Part shown: positions 41,001-50,996 of the stretch, one piece after another
How the letters are laid out: every line of letters starts with the position of its first letter
Numbering within the stretch: position 1 is the stretch's first letter
Source: Mesorhizobium hawassense
Lineage (GTDB): Bacteria; Pseudomonadota; Alphaproteobacteria; Rhizobiales; Rhizobiaceae
NCBI RefSeq assembly: GCF_003289945.1
Contig: NZ_QMBP01000022.1
Coordinates: 22,675-86,674, forward strand
Length of the DNA: 64,000 nucleotides
Direction of reading: 5' to 3'
The notes under the pieces: model-generated
What the model saw: the letters and a program-made list of their open reading frames with translations, nothing else
The model's database searches: none
Told to the model about the DNA's origin: nothing
Made by a program: the position numbers and the translations under genes

Positions 41001-42281
41001 CTACTGCGCGGCGTCGCCACCGGCATCGCCATTCTCGCCGCCGTCATCGCCGGTGCCTGCGCCAGCATCGCCATTACCGGTATTGCCGTCGGGAGCGGCC
41101 GGCTCCGTCGTCTGGCCTGAGGCCTTGGCGGCGTCATCCGCCTGCTTCTTCTGCAGCGCCCGGTAGCGGGCGACGTTCTGGTTGTGCTCTTCCAGCGTCG
41201 CGGCAAAGACATGACCGCCACTGCCGTCGGCGACGAAATAGAGATCGTCGGTCTGCGACGGATTGGCGACGGCTTCGAGCGCCGCGCGGCCGGGATTGGC
41301 GATCGGCGTCGGCGGCAGACCCTTGATCAAATAGGTGTTGTAGGGCGTCTGCTTGTCGAGGTCCGACTGGTAGATCGGCCGGTCGGCGGGCTTTCCCTTG
41401 CCACCGAACAGACCATAGATGATGGTCGAGTCGGACTGCAGCCGCATGCCCTTGGCCAGGCGGTTGAGGAAGACGGCGGCGACCCGCGAACGCTCGTCGC
41501 TCCTGCCCGTTTCCTTCTCGACGATCGAGGCAAGCGTGACGAAGTCATCGATGTTGGCGATCGGCAGGTCGGGCGCGCGATGCGACCAGACGTCCTCGAC
41601 CAGCTTCTTCTGGTCGGCGACAAGCTTGTCGACCATCTGCTGCCTGGTGGCGCCGCGGGTGAAGCGCAGCGTGTCGGTGGCAATGCTGCCCTCGGGCGGC
41701 AAGGCCGGGGGCATGTCTCCGGTGAGCGCCTCCTGATCGGCGACGCGCTGCAGCGCCTGCTCGACCGTCAACCCTTCAGGAATGGTCAGCGAGTACATCA
41801 CCGACTTGCCGCTCTTGAAGAGTTCCATGATGTCGCGCATCGAGGCGCGCGGCTTGATGGCGTATTCGCCGGCCTTCAACGCCGATTCATTGCCGGTGGC
41901 GCGCACGCCGAGCCGGAAGACGCGGGCATCGCTGATCAGGCTGCGGCGTTCGAGCTGGTCGGCGATCTCCTGCACGCCGGTGTTCGGCTTGATCATGAAG
42001 GTGTCGCCATTGGCGGATGGGCCGGGCTCGACGAAAGCCTGCATGCCGAAATAGAGCGCGGCACCCGAGGCGAGCACGAGCAGGATCACCACGGAGAGGA
42101 AGAAATTCAGGAACACGACGACCTGGCTGCGCGAGGCGCGCGAGCGCTTCGACGGCGGCGGTGTGCCGGCTTCCGGCCGCAACGCCTCGGCCGCCGTCTT
42201 TGGCATGATCGGGGCCTTCGTGCCTTGCCGCCCGAAATCCCCGCCTTCGCCCGGATTGGTGTTCCCCGGATTTGTGCTCAT
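41001..42281 (-). CDS. mltG: Endolytic murein transglycosylase MltG
   Basis: A 426-residue inner-membrane protein. A cytoplasmic tail of 47 residues precedes one helix (about 48-72). The periplasmic part has a LysM-like region and the YceG catalytic domain, with the active Glu in ASIVEKETG and the QSDSTIIYGLFG block. It cuts nascent glycan strands and so sets their length. The C-terminal 50 residues are a low-complexity Gly/Asp/Asn tail. It lies between fabF and yicC. Confidence 0.94.
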   Translation of the reverse strand: MSTNPGNTNPGEGGDFGRQGTKAPIMPKTAAEALRPEAGTPPPSKRSRASRSQVVVFLNFFLSVVILLVLASGAALYFGMQAFVEPGPSANGDTFMIKPNTGVQEIADQLERRSLISDARVFRLGVRATGNESALKAGEYAIKPRASMRDIMELFKSGKSVMYSLTIPEGLTVEQALQRVADQEALTGDMPPALPPEGSIATDTLRFTRGATRQQMVDKLVADQKKLVEDVWSHRAPDLPIANIDDFVTLASIVEKETGRSDERSRVAAVFLNRLAKGMRLQSDSTIIYGLFGGKGKPADRPIYQSDLDKQTPYNTYLIKGLPPTPIANPGRAALEAVANPSQTDDLYFVADGSGGHVFAATLEEHNQNVARYRALQKKQADDAAKASGQTTEPAAPDGNTGNGDAGAGTGDDGGENGDAGGDAAQ

Positions 42282-42437
42282 GGGCGCGCCCTACCGTCTG
42301 ATCTTGCAACGAATCCCCCGGCCATAGGCTAGGGGAGAATTTGGCAAAAATGACGGCAGGTGGCGGGACTGCCGACTGGTTGTCTGTCTCCGAGCAATCC
42401 CGGTCGGTAGCAGCTATGCGCGCTTCCGTGGGATCTT

Positions 42438-43700
42438 TCAGCCGTTGTAACGCTGGAACACGAGCGAAGCGTTGGTGCCGCCGAAGCCGAAGGAATTCGA
42501 CAGCGCGACGTCGATCTGGCGCTGGCGTGGCTTGTTCGGCACGAGATCGATGGCCGTCTCGCGTTCCGGATTGTCGAGGTTGATCGTCGCCGGCGCGACG
42601 TTGTCGCGGATGGCGAGGATCGAGAAGATCGCTTCCGCGGCACCCGCCGCGCCCAGCAGATGACCGATCGACGACTTGGTCGACGACATCGAAATCTTCG
42701 AGGCGGCATTGCCGACCAGCCGCTCGACCGCGCCGAGTTCGATCGTGTCGGCCATGGTCGAGGTGCCGTGGGCGTTGATGTAGTCGATGTCGGCCGGCGA
42801 GAGTTTCGCCCGGTTGAGCGCAGCCGTCATGCAGCGGAAGGCGCCGTCGCCATCCTCGGCCGGCGCGGTGATGTGATGGGCGTCGCCCGTCAGGCCGTAG
42901 CCGGTGACCTCGGCATAGATCCTGGCGCCGCGCGCCTTGGCATGCTCGAGCTCTTCCAGGACGACGACGCCAGCGCCCTCGCCCATGACGAAACCGTCGC
43001 GGTCGCGGTCATAGGGTCGCGAAGCCGTCTCAGGCGAGTCGTTGCGCTCGGTGGACAAAGCCCGGCAGGCCGCGAAGCCCGCGATCGACAGCCTGGTGAT
43101 CGGCGCCTCGGCGCCGCCCGCCACCATGACGTCGGCATCGCCCCACATGATCAGCCGGGCAGCGTCGCCAATGGCGTGCGCGCCGGTCGAGCATGCGGTG
43201 ACCACCGCATGGTTCGGGCCTTTCAGGCCGTGGCGGATCGAAACCTGGCCCGAGACAAGGTTGATGATCTGGCCGGGAATGAAGAAGGGGCTGATGCGGC
43301 GCGGGCCGCGCTCCTTGAGGATCATCGCGTTCTCGGCGATGCCGTCGATGCCGCCGATGCCGGAGCCGATCAGCACGCCGGTGGCGCATTGATCCTGATG
43401 CGTCTCGGGCTTCCAGCCGGAATCGGCCAGCGCCTCGTCGGCGGCGGCAATGCCGTAAAGGATGAACTCGCCGATCTTGCGTAGTTCCTTCGGCTCGAGC
43501 ACGGCCTCCGGATTGAAGGTGCCGTTCGAGCCGTCACCGCGCGGGATGACGTGGGCGATCTTGCAGGCAAGATCGTCCACCTCGAACCCGGTGACGCGCC
43601 GGCAGGCGCTGCGGCCGGAGAGGAGTTCCCGCCAGCTGTGCTCAACGCCCATGCCGAACGGCGAAAGCAGGCCAAGGCCCGTGACGACGACACGCCTCAT
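42438..43700 (-). CDS. fabF: 3-oxoacyl-ACP synthase II
   Basis: A 420-residue condensing enzyme of fatty-acid elongation. The triad is Cys170 (TACSTGA), the His of NAHGTST and the His of SIGHLLGAAGA. It ends with the conserved NSFGFGGTNASLVF. It lies 34 bases downstream of acpP on the same strand, and both work on the same acyl chains. Length and motifs are normal. Confidence 0.96.
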   Translation of the reverse strand: MRRVVVTGLGLLSPFGMGVEHSWRELLSGRSACRRVTGFEVDDLACKIAHVIPRGDGSNGTFNPEAVLEPKELRKIGEFILYGIAAADEALADSGWKPETHQDQCATGVLIGSGIGGIDGIAENAMILKERGPRRISPFFIPGQIINLVSGQVSIRHGLKGPNHAVVTACSTGAHAIGDAARLIMWGDADVMVAGGAEAPITRLSIAGFAACRALSTERNDSPETASRPYDRDRDGFVMGEGAGVVVLEELEHAKARGARIYAEVTGYGLTGDAHHITAPAEDGDGAFRCMTAALNRAKLSPADIDYINAHGTSTMADTIELGAVERLVGNAASKISMSSTKSSIGHLLGAAGAAEAIFSILAIRDNVAPATINLDNPERETAIDLVPNKPRQRQIDVALSNSFGFGGTNASLVFQRYNG

Positions 43701-43734
43701 CGCAGGTCCTCCTCGGTCATGCCTGCGAAAAAAC

Positions 43735-43971
43735 TCAGGCCGAGGCCTTGTCGATATACTTCACGGCATCGCCGACCGTCAGGATGGTCTCGGCGGCATC
43801 GTCCGGGATCTCGACGCCGAACTCTTCTTCGAACGCCATGACGAGTTCGACCGTGTCGAGGCTGTCCGCGCCCAGGTCGTCGATGAAGCTCGCCTGCTCC
43901 GTCACCTTGTCGGCATCGACGCCGAGATGCTCGATGACGATCTTCTTGACGCGCTCTGCGGTGTCACTCAT
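43735..43971 (-). CDS. acpP: Acyl carrier protein
   Basis: A 78-residue acidic protein. Ser37 in GADSLDTVELVMAFEE receives the 4'-phosphopantetheine arm that carries growing acyl chains. ATG at 43971 (MSDTAERVKK) matches the normal family start; three upstream residues in the open frame are not needed. It lies between fabG and fabF, the standard fatty-acid synthase order. It may also serve the ketosynthase operon at 20-27 kb, which lacks its own carrier. Confidence 0.97.
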   Translation of the reverse strand: MSDTAERVKKIVIEHLGVDADKVTEQASFIDDLGADSLDTVELVMAFEEEFGVEIPDDAAETILTVGDAVKYIDKASA

Positions 43972-44178
43972 TTGGGGCAATCCTCGTCTTAAGTTGTCTG
44001 TCTTCGTTAGCGGGCGGAATGCCGCTAATCAAGCTGAAAGATGGTCTTGCGAGCAACGCAACGCCACAGGACCGGTTTTTGCCCGAACCGCCGGGTTGCG
44101 GGCCGCATTACACGAAAAATGACGGGCGTCCAAGCCGAAATGGCTGTTTTCACAGGCGCCCGGCTCCCCGGATCGCCC

Positions 44179-44916
44179 TTAGATCATCGCCATGCCGCCA
44201 TTCACATGAATGGTCTGGCCGGTGACGTAAGCCGCCTCGTTGGAGGCGAGGTAGGCGACCGCGGACGCAACCTCGGCGCTGGTGCCCATGCGCCTCGTCG
44301 GGATCGCGGCCATGATCGTCTCTTTCTGCTTGTCGTTGAGCTTGTCGGTCATGGCCGATTCGATGAAGCCCGGGGCGACGCAATTGACGGTGATGTTGCG
44401 GGTGGCGATCTCCTGCGCCAGCGACTTGGAAAAGCCGATCATGCCGGCCTTGGAGGCGCAGTAATTGGTCTGGCCGGGATTGCCGGTGACACCGACCACC
44501 GAGGTGATGTTGATGATGCGGCCATGGCGGCGGCGCATCATCGGATGCGTGAGCTCGCGGGTGAGCCGGAACACGGCGGTGAGGTTCACCTCGATCACGG
44601 AGTCCCAATCGGCGTCCGACATGCGCACGAACAGGCCGTCCTTGGTGATGCCGGCATTGTTGACGAGGATGTCGACACCTTCCAGATCGGCTTCCGCCTT
44701 CTGTCCCAGCGCCTTGACCGCGTCGCGGTTCGTCAGATCCGCCGGGAAAAGCTTTACCCGATCGCCGAGTTCGCCTGCGAGCGCCTCGAGCTTCTCGACG
44801 CGGGTGCCGTGCAGGCCGACGATCGCGCCCTGGCTGTGCAGCACCCTGGCGATCGCCTCGCCGATGCCTCCCGATGCCCCGGTGACGAGCGCCTTGCGGC
44901 CGGTCAGTTCGAACAT
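44179..44916 (-). CDS. fabG: 3-oxoacyl-ACP reductase
   Basis: A 245-residue short-chain dehydrogenase that reduces 3-oxoacyl-ACP with NADPH. TGASGGIGEA (residues 12-21) binds cofactor; Ser139, Tyr152 and Lys156 form the catalytic set in ITSVVGVTGNPGQTNYCASK. The NNAG and C-terminal HVNGGMAMI are typical. It sits between fabD and acpP; the 207-base gap before acpP probably holds an extra acpP promoter. Confidence 0.96.
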   Translation of the reverse strand: MFELTGRKALVTGASGGIGEAIARVLHSQGAIVGLHGTRVEKLEALAGELGDRVKLFPADLTNRDAVKALGQKAEADLEGVDILVNNAGITKDGLFVRMSDADWDSVIEVNLTAVFRLTRELTHPMMRRRHGRIINITSVVGVTGNPGQTNYCASKAGMIGFSKSLAQEIATRNITVNCVAPGFIESAMTDKLNDKQKETIMAAIPTRRMGTSAEVASAVAYLASNEAAYVTGQTIHVNGGMAMI

Positions 44917-45051
44917 TTTTCCAACCTCATTTTCCAGACGGCTGCGAGCTGCCGCGTTCCGTATACGTCATATCGTCCAAGTCACGCCAGACAAGCGTCG
45001 GAGGTTAGCGATGGCCTCCTTCCCGCCGTCATCCACGGGCGGAGCGAGGCC

Positions 45052-45993
45052 TCATCCCAATGCCGCCAGCGCCGCCTCGACTTCCGTCGCCGTGCCGATG
45101 GAGCCCGTGGCGATGTCGCGATTGATGCGGCGCGCCAGGCCGGACAGCACCTTGCCGGCGCCGACTTCGTAGAGGCTCGCAACGCCATTGGCGCCGAACC
45201 ATTCCACCGTCTCGCGCCAGCGCACGCGGCCGGTCACCTGTGCGACCAGGCGGCGGACGATCTCGTCAGGGTCGCTGGTCGGCGTGACGGTGACGTTGGA
45301 AACGACCGGAACCACCGGCGCCCGTTTCGCCACGCCCGCCAGGGCCTCGCGCATGATCTCGGCCGCCGGCGCCATCAGCGCCGAGTGGAAGGGGGCCGAG
45401 ACCTGCAGCATCAGCGCCCGCTTGGCGCCCTTTTCGGTGCAGAGCTTCGCCGCCAGCTCGACCGCAGCCTTGGCGCCGGAAATCACCAGCTGGCCGCCGC
45501 CATTGTCGTTGGCGACCTGGCAGACGGAGCCTTTGGCAGCCTCGGCGCAGGCGGCTTCGACATCGGCCTGCTCCAGCCCGATGATCGCGGCCATGGCGCC
45601 CTCGCCGGGCGGCACCGCCGCCTGCATGGCGTTGCCGCGGGTGCGAAGCAATTTCGCCGCATCGCCAACCGACACGAAGCCGGCCGCGGCAAGCGCGGAA
45701 TATTCGCCCAGCGAATGGCCGGCGACGTAAGCCACCTTGTCCTTCAGCGAGAAGCCGCGCGCCTCGAGCGCGCGCATCGCCGCCAGCGACACCGCCATCA
45801 GCGCCGGCTGGGCGTTGGCCGTCAGCGTCAGCGTCTCTTCCGGGCCTTCCCAGATCAGCTTCGACAGGCTTTCGCCGAGCGCGGCATCGACTTCCTCGAA
45901 GACGCGGCGCGCTTCGGCGAATTGATCGGCGAGGTCCTTGCCCATGCCGACGGCCTGGCTACCCTGGCCCGGAAAGGTGAATGCGACGGCCAT
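45052..45993 (-). CDS. fabD: Malonyl-CoA:ACP transacylase
   Basis: A 313-residue enzyme that loads malonyl units on the acyl carrier protein. FPGQGSQAVGMG is the N-terminal signature and Ser94 in AGHSLGEYSA the nucleophile; the oxyanion Gln and the catalytic His (APFHSALM) are present. ATG at 45993 follows GGAGAGACC. It is the first gene of the fabD-fabG-acpP-fabF set. Confidence 0.96.
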   Translation of the reverse strand: MAVAFTFPGQGSQAVGMGKDLADQFAEARRVFEEVDAALGESLSKLIWEGPEETLTLTANAQPALMAVSLAAMRALEARGFSLKDKVAYVAGHSLGEYSALAAAGFVSVGDAAKLLRTRGNAMQAAVPPGEGAMAAIIGLEQADVEAACAEAAKGSVCQVANDNGGGQLVISGAKAAVELAAKLCTEKGAKRALMLQVSAPFHSALMAPAAEIMREALAGVAKRAPVVPVVSNVTVTPTSDPDEIVRRLVAQVTGRVRWRETVEWFGANGVASLYEVGAGKVLSGLARRINRDIATGSIGTATEVEAALAALG

Positions 45994-46269
45994 TTGAGGT
46001 CTCTCCAAAGGCTGGTTTTCCCTGCCTCTGGCGCAAGGCGGACGGCCAAGTCAAGCCCGCGAACGCTCATTCGACCGGTATTTCGGCCCGGAAGACCGGC
46101 TGACTTACTGTTCCAAAAGGCTTTTTGACGATCACACCTGATGAAAACCGCTCACGTTTAGTTTGCTGGCTCTTCTTATTTCCGCGACAGGCGCTAGCTT
46201 TGCGTGACATTTCGATGACAGAAGCGTGACACGCGTGGAAGGCGAGTTGCGTGGGCCGGGGGAAGTAGA

Positions 46270-48198
46270 GTGGTAAGGATCAGGAAAGGCACGGCCAAGC
46301 CCGTGCCGCAATTTTTGGAAGACGATCCGTCCACCGGCTATCTGCCGGGACGAACTTGGCCGACTGTACGCTACGGCCTGGCGACGCTTCTTGCCGCGGC
46401 TCTGCTTGTATTCGCGGTCGAGTGGATCGTGCGCGGCGATTTCTTCGGCACGGTCGATTTCTTCCTGCAACCCTTCAAGCCGGGCTGGACCACAATCATC
46501 GTCTTCGCGCTGGTGCTGGTCGGGCTCGACGCCATACTCGGCCGCAGCCACCAGAGCCTGATGATCGTGGCGCCGCTGACGCTGGCGCTGGCCTTTGTCG
46601 GTCACCAGAAGTCGCACTATCTCGGCGACCCGCTCTATCCGACGGATTTCCTGTTCGCCCGCCAGATCATGGCGCTGATGCCGCTTCTGGTGCGCGAGCG
46701 CCCATGGACCGCCATCATGCTCGCCGTCGGCATCGTCGGCGGTCTGGCGCTGCTCGTCCATGGCTGGCGGAGCTGGCGCCGGCGGGTGCCGATCCTCAGC
46801 CGCAAGGGCCGCCTGGCGCGGCTGGCGCTCGCCGTCCCGCTGCTCGCCTTCTTCGTCTCGATCATGGACTACGCCACCTTCTCGTGGACGCGCGACCGGC
46901 TGCAGATCATCCCGATCATGTGGGACCAGAAGGAGAACTACGCCTCCAACGGCTTTGCGCTGGCCTTCGCGATGAACGTGCCGATGGCGCATGTTCCGGC
47001 ACCGCCCGGCTACTCCGACAAGACGATGGCCGCGATCCGGCACCCCGACGTCGGCGCTTCGGTGCCGGACGAGAAGCCCGACATCATCGTGGTGATGAGC
47101 GAGTCCTTCTGGGACCCGACCAAGCTTCCCGGCGTCACCATCAAGCCGGACCCGATCCCGACGGTCAGGGCGCTGCGCTCGGGCTCGATGTTCTCGCCCG
47201 AGTTCGGCGGCATGACCGCCAATATCGAATTCGAGGCGCTGACCGGCTTTTCCAACGCCTTCCTGCCGGCCGGGTCGATCCCCTACCAGCAATATGTGCG
47301 CACACCGACGCCCTCGCTGGCGACCTTCCTGAAGAGCGAGGGCTACCGGGCGCGCGCCATTCATCCCGGCACCAACTGGTTCTGGAACCGCGGCGCCGTC
47401 TATGCCGATTTCGGCTTCAGCGACTTCCGCTCGGAGGAGACGCTGCCGCCGATGGAAAAGCGTGGGCCGCTCGCCTCGGACGCGGCGATGACCGACGAGA
47501 TCATCCGCGAGGCCGACGCCGGCGACGATCCGGTGTTCCTGTTCGCCGTCAGCCTGCAGAACCACGGTCCTTACGAGCCCTATCGCTACTATGACCCGAC
47601 GCATTCGGTCGAAGCGCCGATCAGCACCTGGGCGCGGGAATCACTGCTTTCCTATGCCGAGGGTTCGGCCGACGCCGACCGCGGCCTGCAGCGGCTGATT
47701 GACTGGGCGAAGAAGCGTGAGCGCCCGACCATCATCGCCTTCTTCGGCGACCATCTGCCGCCGCTGGGACCCGTCTATGTCGAGACAGGATTCCTCAAGG
47801 ACAATGTCGCGCCGCGCAAGGAGCCGACGGCGGATGCCGCGCTCGAGCATCACGATACGCCGCTGGTCATCTGGTCGAACCGCTCCGGCCCGGTGGAAAA
47901 TCTGGGCGCCGTCAGCCCGGCCTTCCTGCCCTACCATATCCTGACCACGGCCGGCATCACGCACCCTTATTACACCGGCTTCCTCGGCGCGCTGCGCGAA
48001 CACTATCGCGTGGTCGACCGCAACCTGCTCCTGTCGCCCGCGGGCGAGGCGACGCCCGACTGGGCGAGGCAGAAGCAGATCGACCCGAAGATCAACGATT
48101 TCCGGCTGATCCAGTACGACATGATGTTCGGCAAGCGCACTTCGGCGCCGGATTTCTTCCCCGAGACGGTGGACAAGCTCGTGGCGCATACGAGTTGA
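46270..48198 (+). CDS. LTA synthase family membrane phosphoglycerol/phosphoethanolamine transferase-like protein
   Basis: A 642-residue protein. About five helices fill residues 35-195, and a periplasmic sulfatase-fold domain follows (about 255-640). The metal-binding Glu is in VMSESFWDP, the nucleophilic Thr probably in GGMTANIEFEAL, and FFGDHLPPLG supplies the Asp-His ligands. LTA synthase relatives in Gram-negative bacteria move phosphoglycerol or phosphoethanolamine from phospholipids to periplasmic glucans or surface glycans. GTG at 46270 follows GGGGGAAG. It is divergent from fabD and unlinked by function to its neighbours. Confidence 0.85.
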   Translation: MVRIRKGTAKPVPQFLEDDPSTGYLPGRTWPTVRYGLATLLAAALLVFAVEWIVRGDFFGTVDFFLQPFKPGWTTIIVFALVLVGLDAILGRSHQSLMIVAPLTLALAFVGHQKSHYLGDPLYPTDFLFARQIMALMPLLVRERPWTAIMLAVGIVGGLALLVHGWRSWRRRVPILSRKGRLARLALAVPLLAFFVSIMDYATFSWTRDRLQIIPIMWDQKENYASNGFALAFAMNVPMAHVPAPPGYSDKTMAAIRHPDVGASVPDEKPDIIVVMSESFWDPTKLPGVTIKPDPIPTVRALRSGSMFSPEFGGMTANIEFEALTGFSNAFLPAGSIPYQQYVRTPTPSLATFLKSEGYRARAIHPGTNWFWNRGAVYADFGFSDFRSEETLPPMEKRGPLASDAAMTDEIIREADAGDDPVFLFAVSLQNHGPYEPYRYYDPTHSVEAPISTWARESLLSYAEGSADADRGLQRLIDWAKKRERPTIIAFFGDHLPPLGPVYVETGFLKDNVAPRKEPTADAALEHHDTPLVIWSNRSGPVENLGAVSPAFLPYHILTTAGITHPYYTGFLGALREHYRVVDRNLLLSPAGEATPDWARQKQIDPKINDFRLIQYDMMFGKRTSAPDFFPETVDKLVAHTS

Positions 48199-48222
48199 GG
48201 TGACGGCCGTTCCAGCTCGCGG

Positions 48223-49923
48223 CTACTCGCGAGGGTTTGCGACGCGTGGGTCCGGTATGGGCACGGCGGCGATCAATTCGCGTGTGTATGTCTCGCGCGG
48301 CGAGGACAGCACCGAGCGGCGCGGGCCGGCCTCGACGATGCGGCCGGCGCGCATGACGGCGACGTCGTGGCTCATGCGCTCGACCACCGCCATGTCGTGC
48401 GAGATGAAGAGATAGGCGAGCCCGAGCGTCTCCTGCAGTTCCAGCATCAGGTCGAGCACGCGCGCCCTGACCGACACGTCGAGCGCGGCCACGCTTTCGT
48501 CGGCGACGATCAGCTTCGGTTCGAGCGCCAGGGCGCGGGCGATGCAGATGCGCTGGCGTTGGCCGCCGGAAAACTCGTGCGGATAGCGCAAGGCATGATC
48601 GGCCTCGAGCCCGACATGCGCCAGAAGCGAGGCCACGCGCTCGCGCCGGTCGCCCTTGCTGCCAATACCGTGGATGACGAGCGGTTCGGCGATCGCGGCA
48701 CCGACCGTCATGCGCGGGTCGAGCGAGGCGTAAGGGTCCTGGAAGATCATCTGAGCGGCGCGGCGCACCGGCCGCATCGCGCTCGCCGAGAGGCCCTGGA
48801 TGGAGGTGCCGCCGATGGTCACGGAGCCGGTAAAAGGGACAAGGCCGAGCACGGCCTTGCCGGCGGTGGACTTGCCGGAACCGCTTTCGCCGACGAGGCC
48901 GAGTGTGTGGCCCGGCATGATGTCGAAGGAGACGTCCTGCACCGCCGGCGCCTCCAAGGTGCGGCGGCGGAAAAGGTTGGAGGAGGCACCGTAGTCGACG
49001 ATGAGGTTCTTCACCGAAAGCACCGGTGCCACGCCGTTTGGCAGCGGCGGGCGCGCGGTGGCTGTCACCCGAGTCGGCGCGTCGGTTCCCGCGAATGCGC
49101 CGAGGCGCGGCACGGCGGCAAGCAGTTCGCGCGTGTAGTCGGCTTGTGGCCGCTCGAAGATGTCGAGCACGGAGCCCGCCTCGACGATCCGCCCGTCGCG
49201 CATGACGGCCACCCGGTCGGCCATCTCGGCGACCACGCCCATGTCATGGGTGATGAGGATGATGGCGGTGCCGAATTCGCGCTTGAGCTCGCGCATCAGT
49301 TTCAGAATCTGCGCCTGCACGGTGACGTCGAGCGCCGTGGTCGGCTCGTCGGCCAGCAGCACTTTCGGCCGGCATGACAGGGCCATAGCGATCATGACGC
49401 GCTGGCGCATGCCGCCGGAGAGCTCGTGCGGATATTGCTTAATGCGCCGCGCCGGGTCGCCGATGTGGACGACGTCCAGCATGTCGCGGGCGCGTTTTTC
49501 GATGCTCGAGCCTTCCGCGCCCTGGTGGATACGGATCGCCTCGGTCAATTGCGCGCCGATCGAGTGGACCGGGTTGAGCGAGGTCATCGGCTCCTGGAAG
49601 ATCATGGCGATCTCCCCGCCCCTCACGTCGCGCATGGCGCGTTCGGGCAGCCGCGGAAGGCTCTGGCGTTCGAGCCTGATGTCGCCGCCGGCGATGCGCA
49701 GCGAGGAACGCGGCAACAGGCGCATGATCGAAAGCGCCGTCACCGACTTGCCCGAACCGGACTCGCCGGCAAGGCAAAGCGTCTCGCCCGGCGCCAGCGC
49801 AAAGCTGATACCGTCGATGACGCGCCTTGCGCCCTGAGGCGTCAGCGCGTCTACCGACAGGTTCTCGACGGTCAGAACGGCATCTTGTCGTCGGGAATCG
49901 CCAGACCTCAAATCGTCCGACAT
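48223..49923 (-). CDS. Peptide/amide-type ABC transporter ATP-binding protein with two ATPase domains
   Basis: A 566-residue fusion of two oligopeptide-type ATPases (DppD- and DppF-like halves). Each half has a Walker A GESGSGKS (near residues 49 and 341), a signature (LSGGMRQR and FSGGQRQR) and a Walker B. The C-terminal region of each half has the usual oligopeptide-ABC extension. It powers the permease pair encoded at 52655-54426. The ATG at 49923 overlaps the acetamidase stop (TGATG), so it is the last gene of the seven-gene amide operon. Confidence 0.92.
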   Translation of the reverse strand: MSDDLRSGDSRRQDAVLTVENLSVDALTPQGARRVIDGISFALAPGETLCLAGESGSGKSVTALSIMRLLPRSSLRIAGGDIRLERQSLPRLPERAMRDVRGGEIAMIFQEPMTSLNPVHSIGAQLTEAIRIHQGAEGSSIEKRARDMLDVVHIGDPARRIKQYPHELSGGMRQRVMIAMALSCRPKVLLADEPTTALDVTVQAQILKLMRELKREFGTAIILITHDMGVVAEMADRVAVMRDGRIVEAGSVLDIFERPQADYTRELLAAVPRLGAFAGTDAPTRVTATARPPLPNGVAPVLSVKNLIVDYGASSNLFRRRTLEAPAVQDVSFDIMPGHTLGLVGESGSGKSTAGKAVLGLVPFTGSVTIGGTSIQGLSASAMRPVRRAAQMIFQDPYASLDPRMTVGAAIAEPLVIHGIGSKGDRRERVASLLAHVGLEADHALRYPHEFSGGQRQRICIARALALEPKLIVADESVAALDVSVRARVLDLMLELQETLGLAYLFISHDMAVVERMSHDVAVMRAGRIVEAGPRRSVLSSPRETYTRELIAAVPIPDPRVANPRE

Positions 49924-50867
49924 CAGTTGAAGACGATTCTTGGGAAATAGAACGAGACGACCCAGTTCGGCATGTCGACGATCTCGCTGATGCGCAAGTC
50001 GCCGCAGACCGAGCACAGCATATAGGCGTCAACCGGTTTCAACCCATGATCGGCGGCAAGCAGGTCGACCATGCGCATGACACTCTCACGCGCCGCGATC
50101 ATCAGGTCCGGCCCGACGCCCGTGGTGACTTCGTAGCCTTTCTCATCGAGATGGCGGGTCACCGGCCCTGGCGTGGTGAAGCGCGGGCTTTCCAGCCGCG
50201 CGTCCTTGACCAGCTCGATCGTCGCCTCGACGTCCATGCGGCTCTCTATGGCGGTACCGCAGACCTCGCCGTCGCCCTGGGCGGCGTGGGTGTCGCCGAT
50301 CGAGAACAGCGCCCCCTCGACCACGACCGGGAGATAGAGCGTGGTGCCGGCGGCGAGGTCGCGAATATCGAGATTGCCGCCGACACGGCGCGGCGGCACC
50401 ACCGAATGCAGGCCGGGTTCGGCAGGTGCTACGCCGATGGTGCCGGCGAAGGGTTTCAGCGGCACGCGCCCGCCGGGGCCGTAGAGCGCCGGTGCCATCG
50501 AGGCGGCATCATACTTCCAGATGTGCAGCGCCGGCTCCTGGAACTGGTCGGCGAGCAGGCCGAAGCCCGGGATGTTGGCGGTCCAGCCGAGACCCGACGG
50601 CTCGAAGTGGCGCAGCGTGACCTTCAGCGCATCGCCTGGCATCGCGCCCTCGACATAGACCGGCCCGGTCACCGGGTTGACCTTGTCGAAATCCAGGGCC
50701 GGGACATGCTCGACCGTGGAGCTCGCGTCGAACTGTCCGCCGCCGGAATCGAGACATTCGAAATGGATGGTCGAACCCGGCTTGACGGTCAGGATCGGTT
50801 CGAAATCGCGGTTCCAACCGAAATGGTGGCTGGCGCGATGAATGGTGTAGTCGCACTTCACGCACAT
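49923..50867 (-). CDS. Acetamidase/formamidase family protein
   Basis: A 314-residue amide hydrolase of the FmdA/AmdA family, which releases ammonia from short amides. GDTHAAQGDGEVCGTAIE is the conserved metal-site block, and the early FECLDSGGGQ and the late YMLCSVCGDLRISEIVD are also typical. Encoded between the binding protein and the ATPase genes, it probably acts on what the transporter brings in, giving ammonium for growth. Confidence 0.92.
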   Translation of the reverse strand: MCVKCDYTIHRASHHFGWNRDFEPILTVKPGSTIHFECLDSGGGQFDASSTVEHVPALDFDKVNPVTGPVYVEGAMPGDALKVTLRHFEPSGLGWTANIPGFGLLADQFQEPALHIWKYDAASMAPALYGPGGRVPLKPFAGTIGVAPAEPGLHSVVPPRRVGGNLDIRDLAAGTTLYLPVVVEGALFSIGDTHAAQGDGEVCGTAIESRMDVEATIELVKDARLESPRFTTPGPVTRHLDEKGYEVTTGVGPDLMIAARESVMRMVDLLAADHGLKPVDAYMLCSVCGDLRISEIVDMPNWVVSFYFPRIVFN

Positions 50868-50996
50868 GATTGCTTCTCGTTTGTCGCTAAGGACCTTGGC
50901 AAGCCGCCTCCCGTTGGCATTCGCTAGGCGCCGGCGGCATCATTCAGGGGTCCCGGCGGCGGGTCAAAGCGGCGCCGCCGGGAGATGAGGCCCGAT

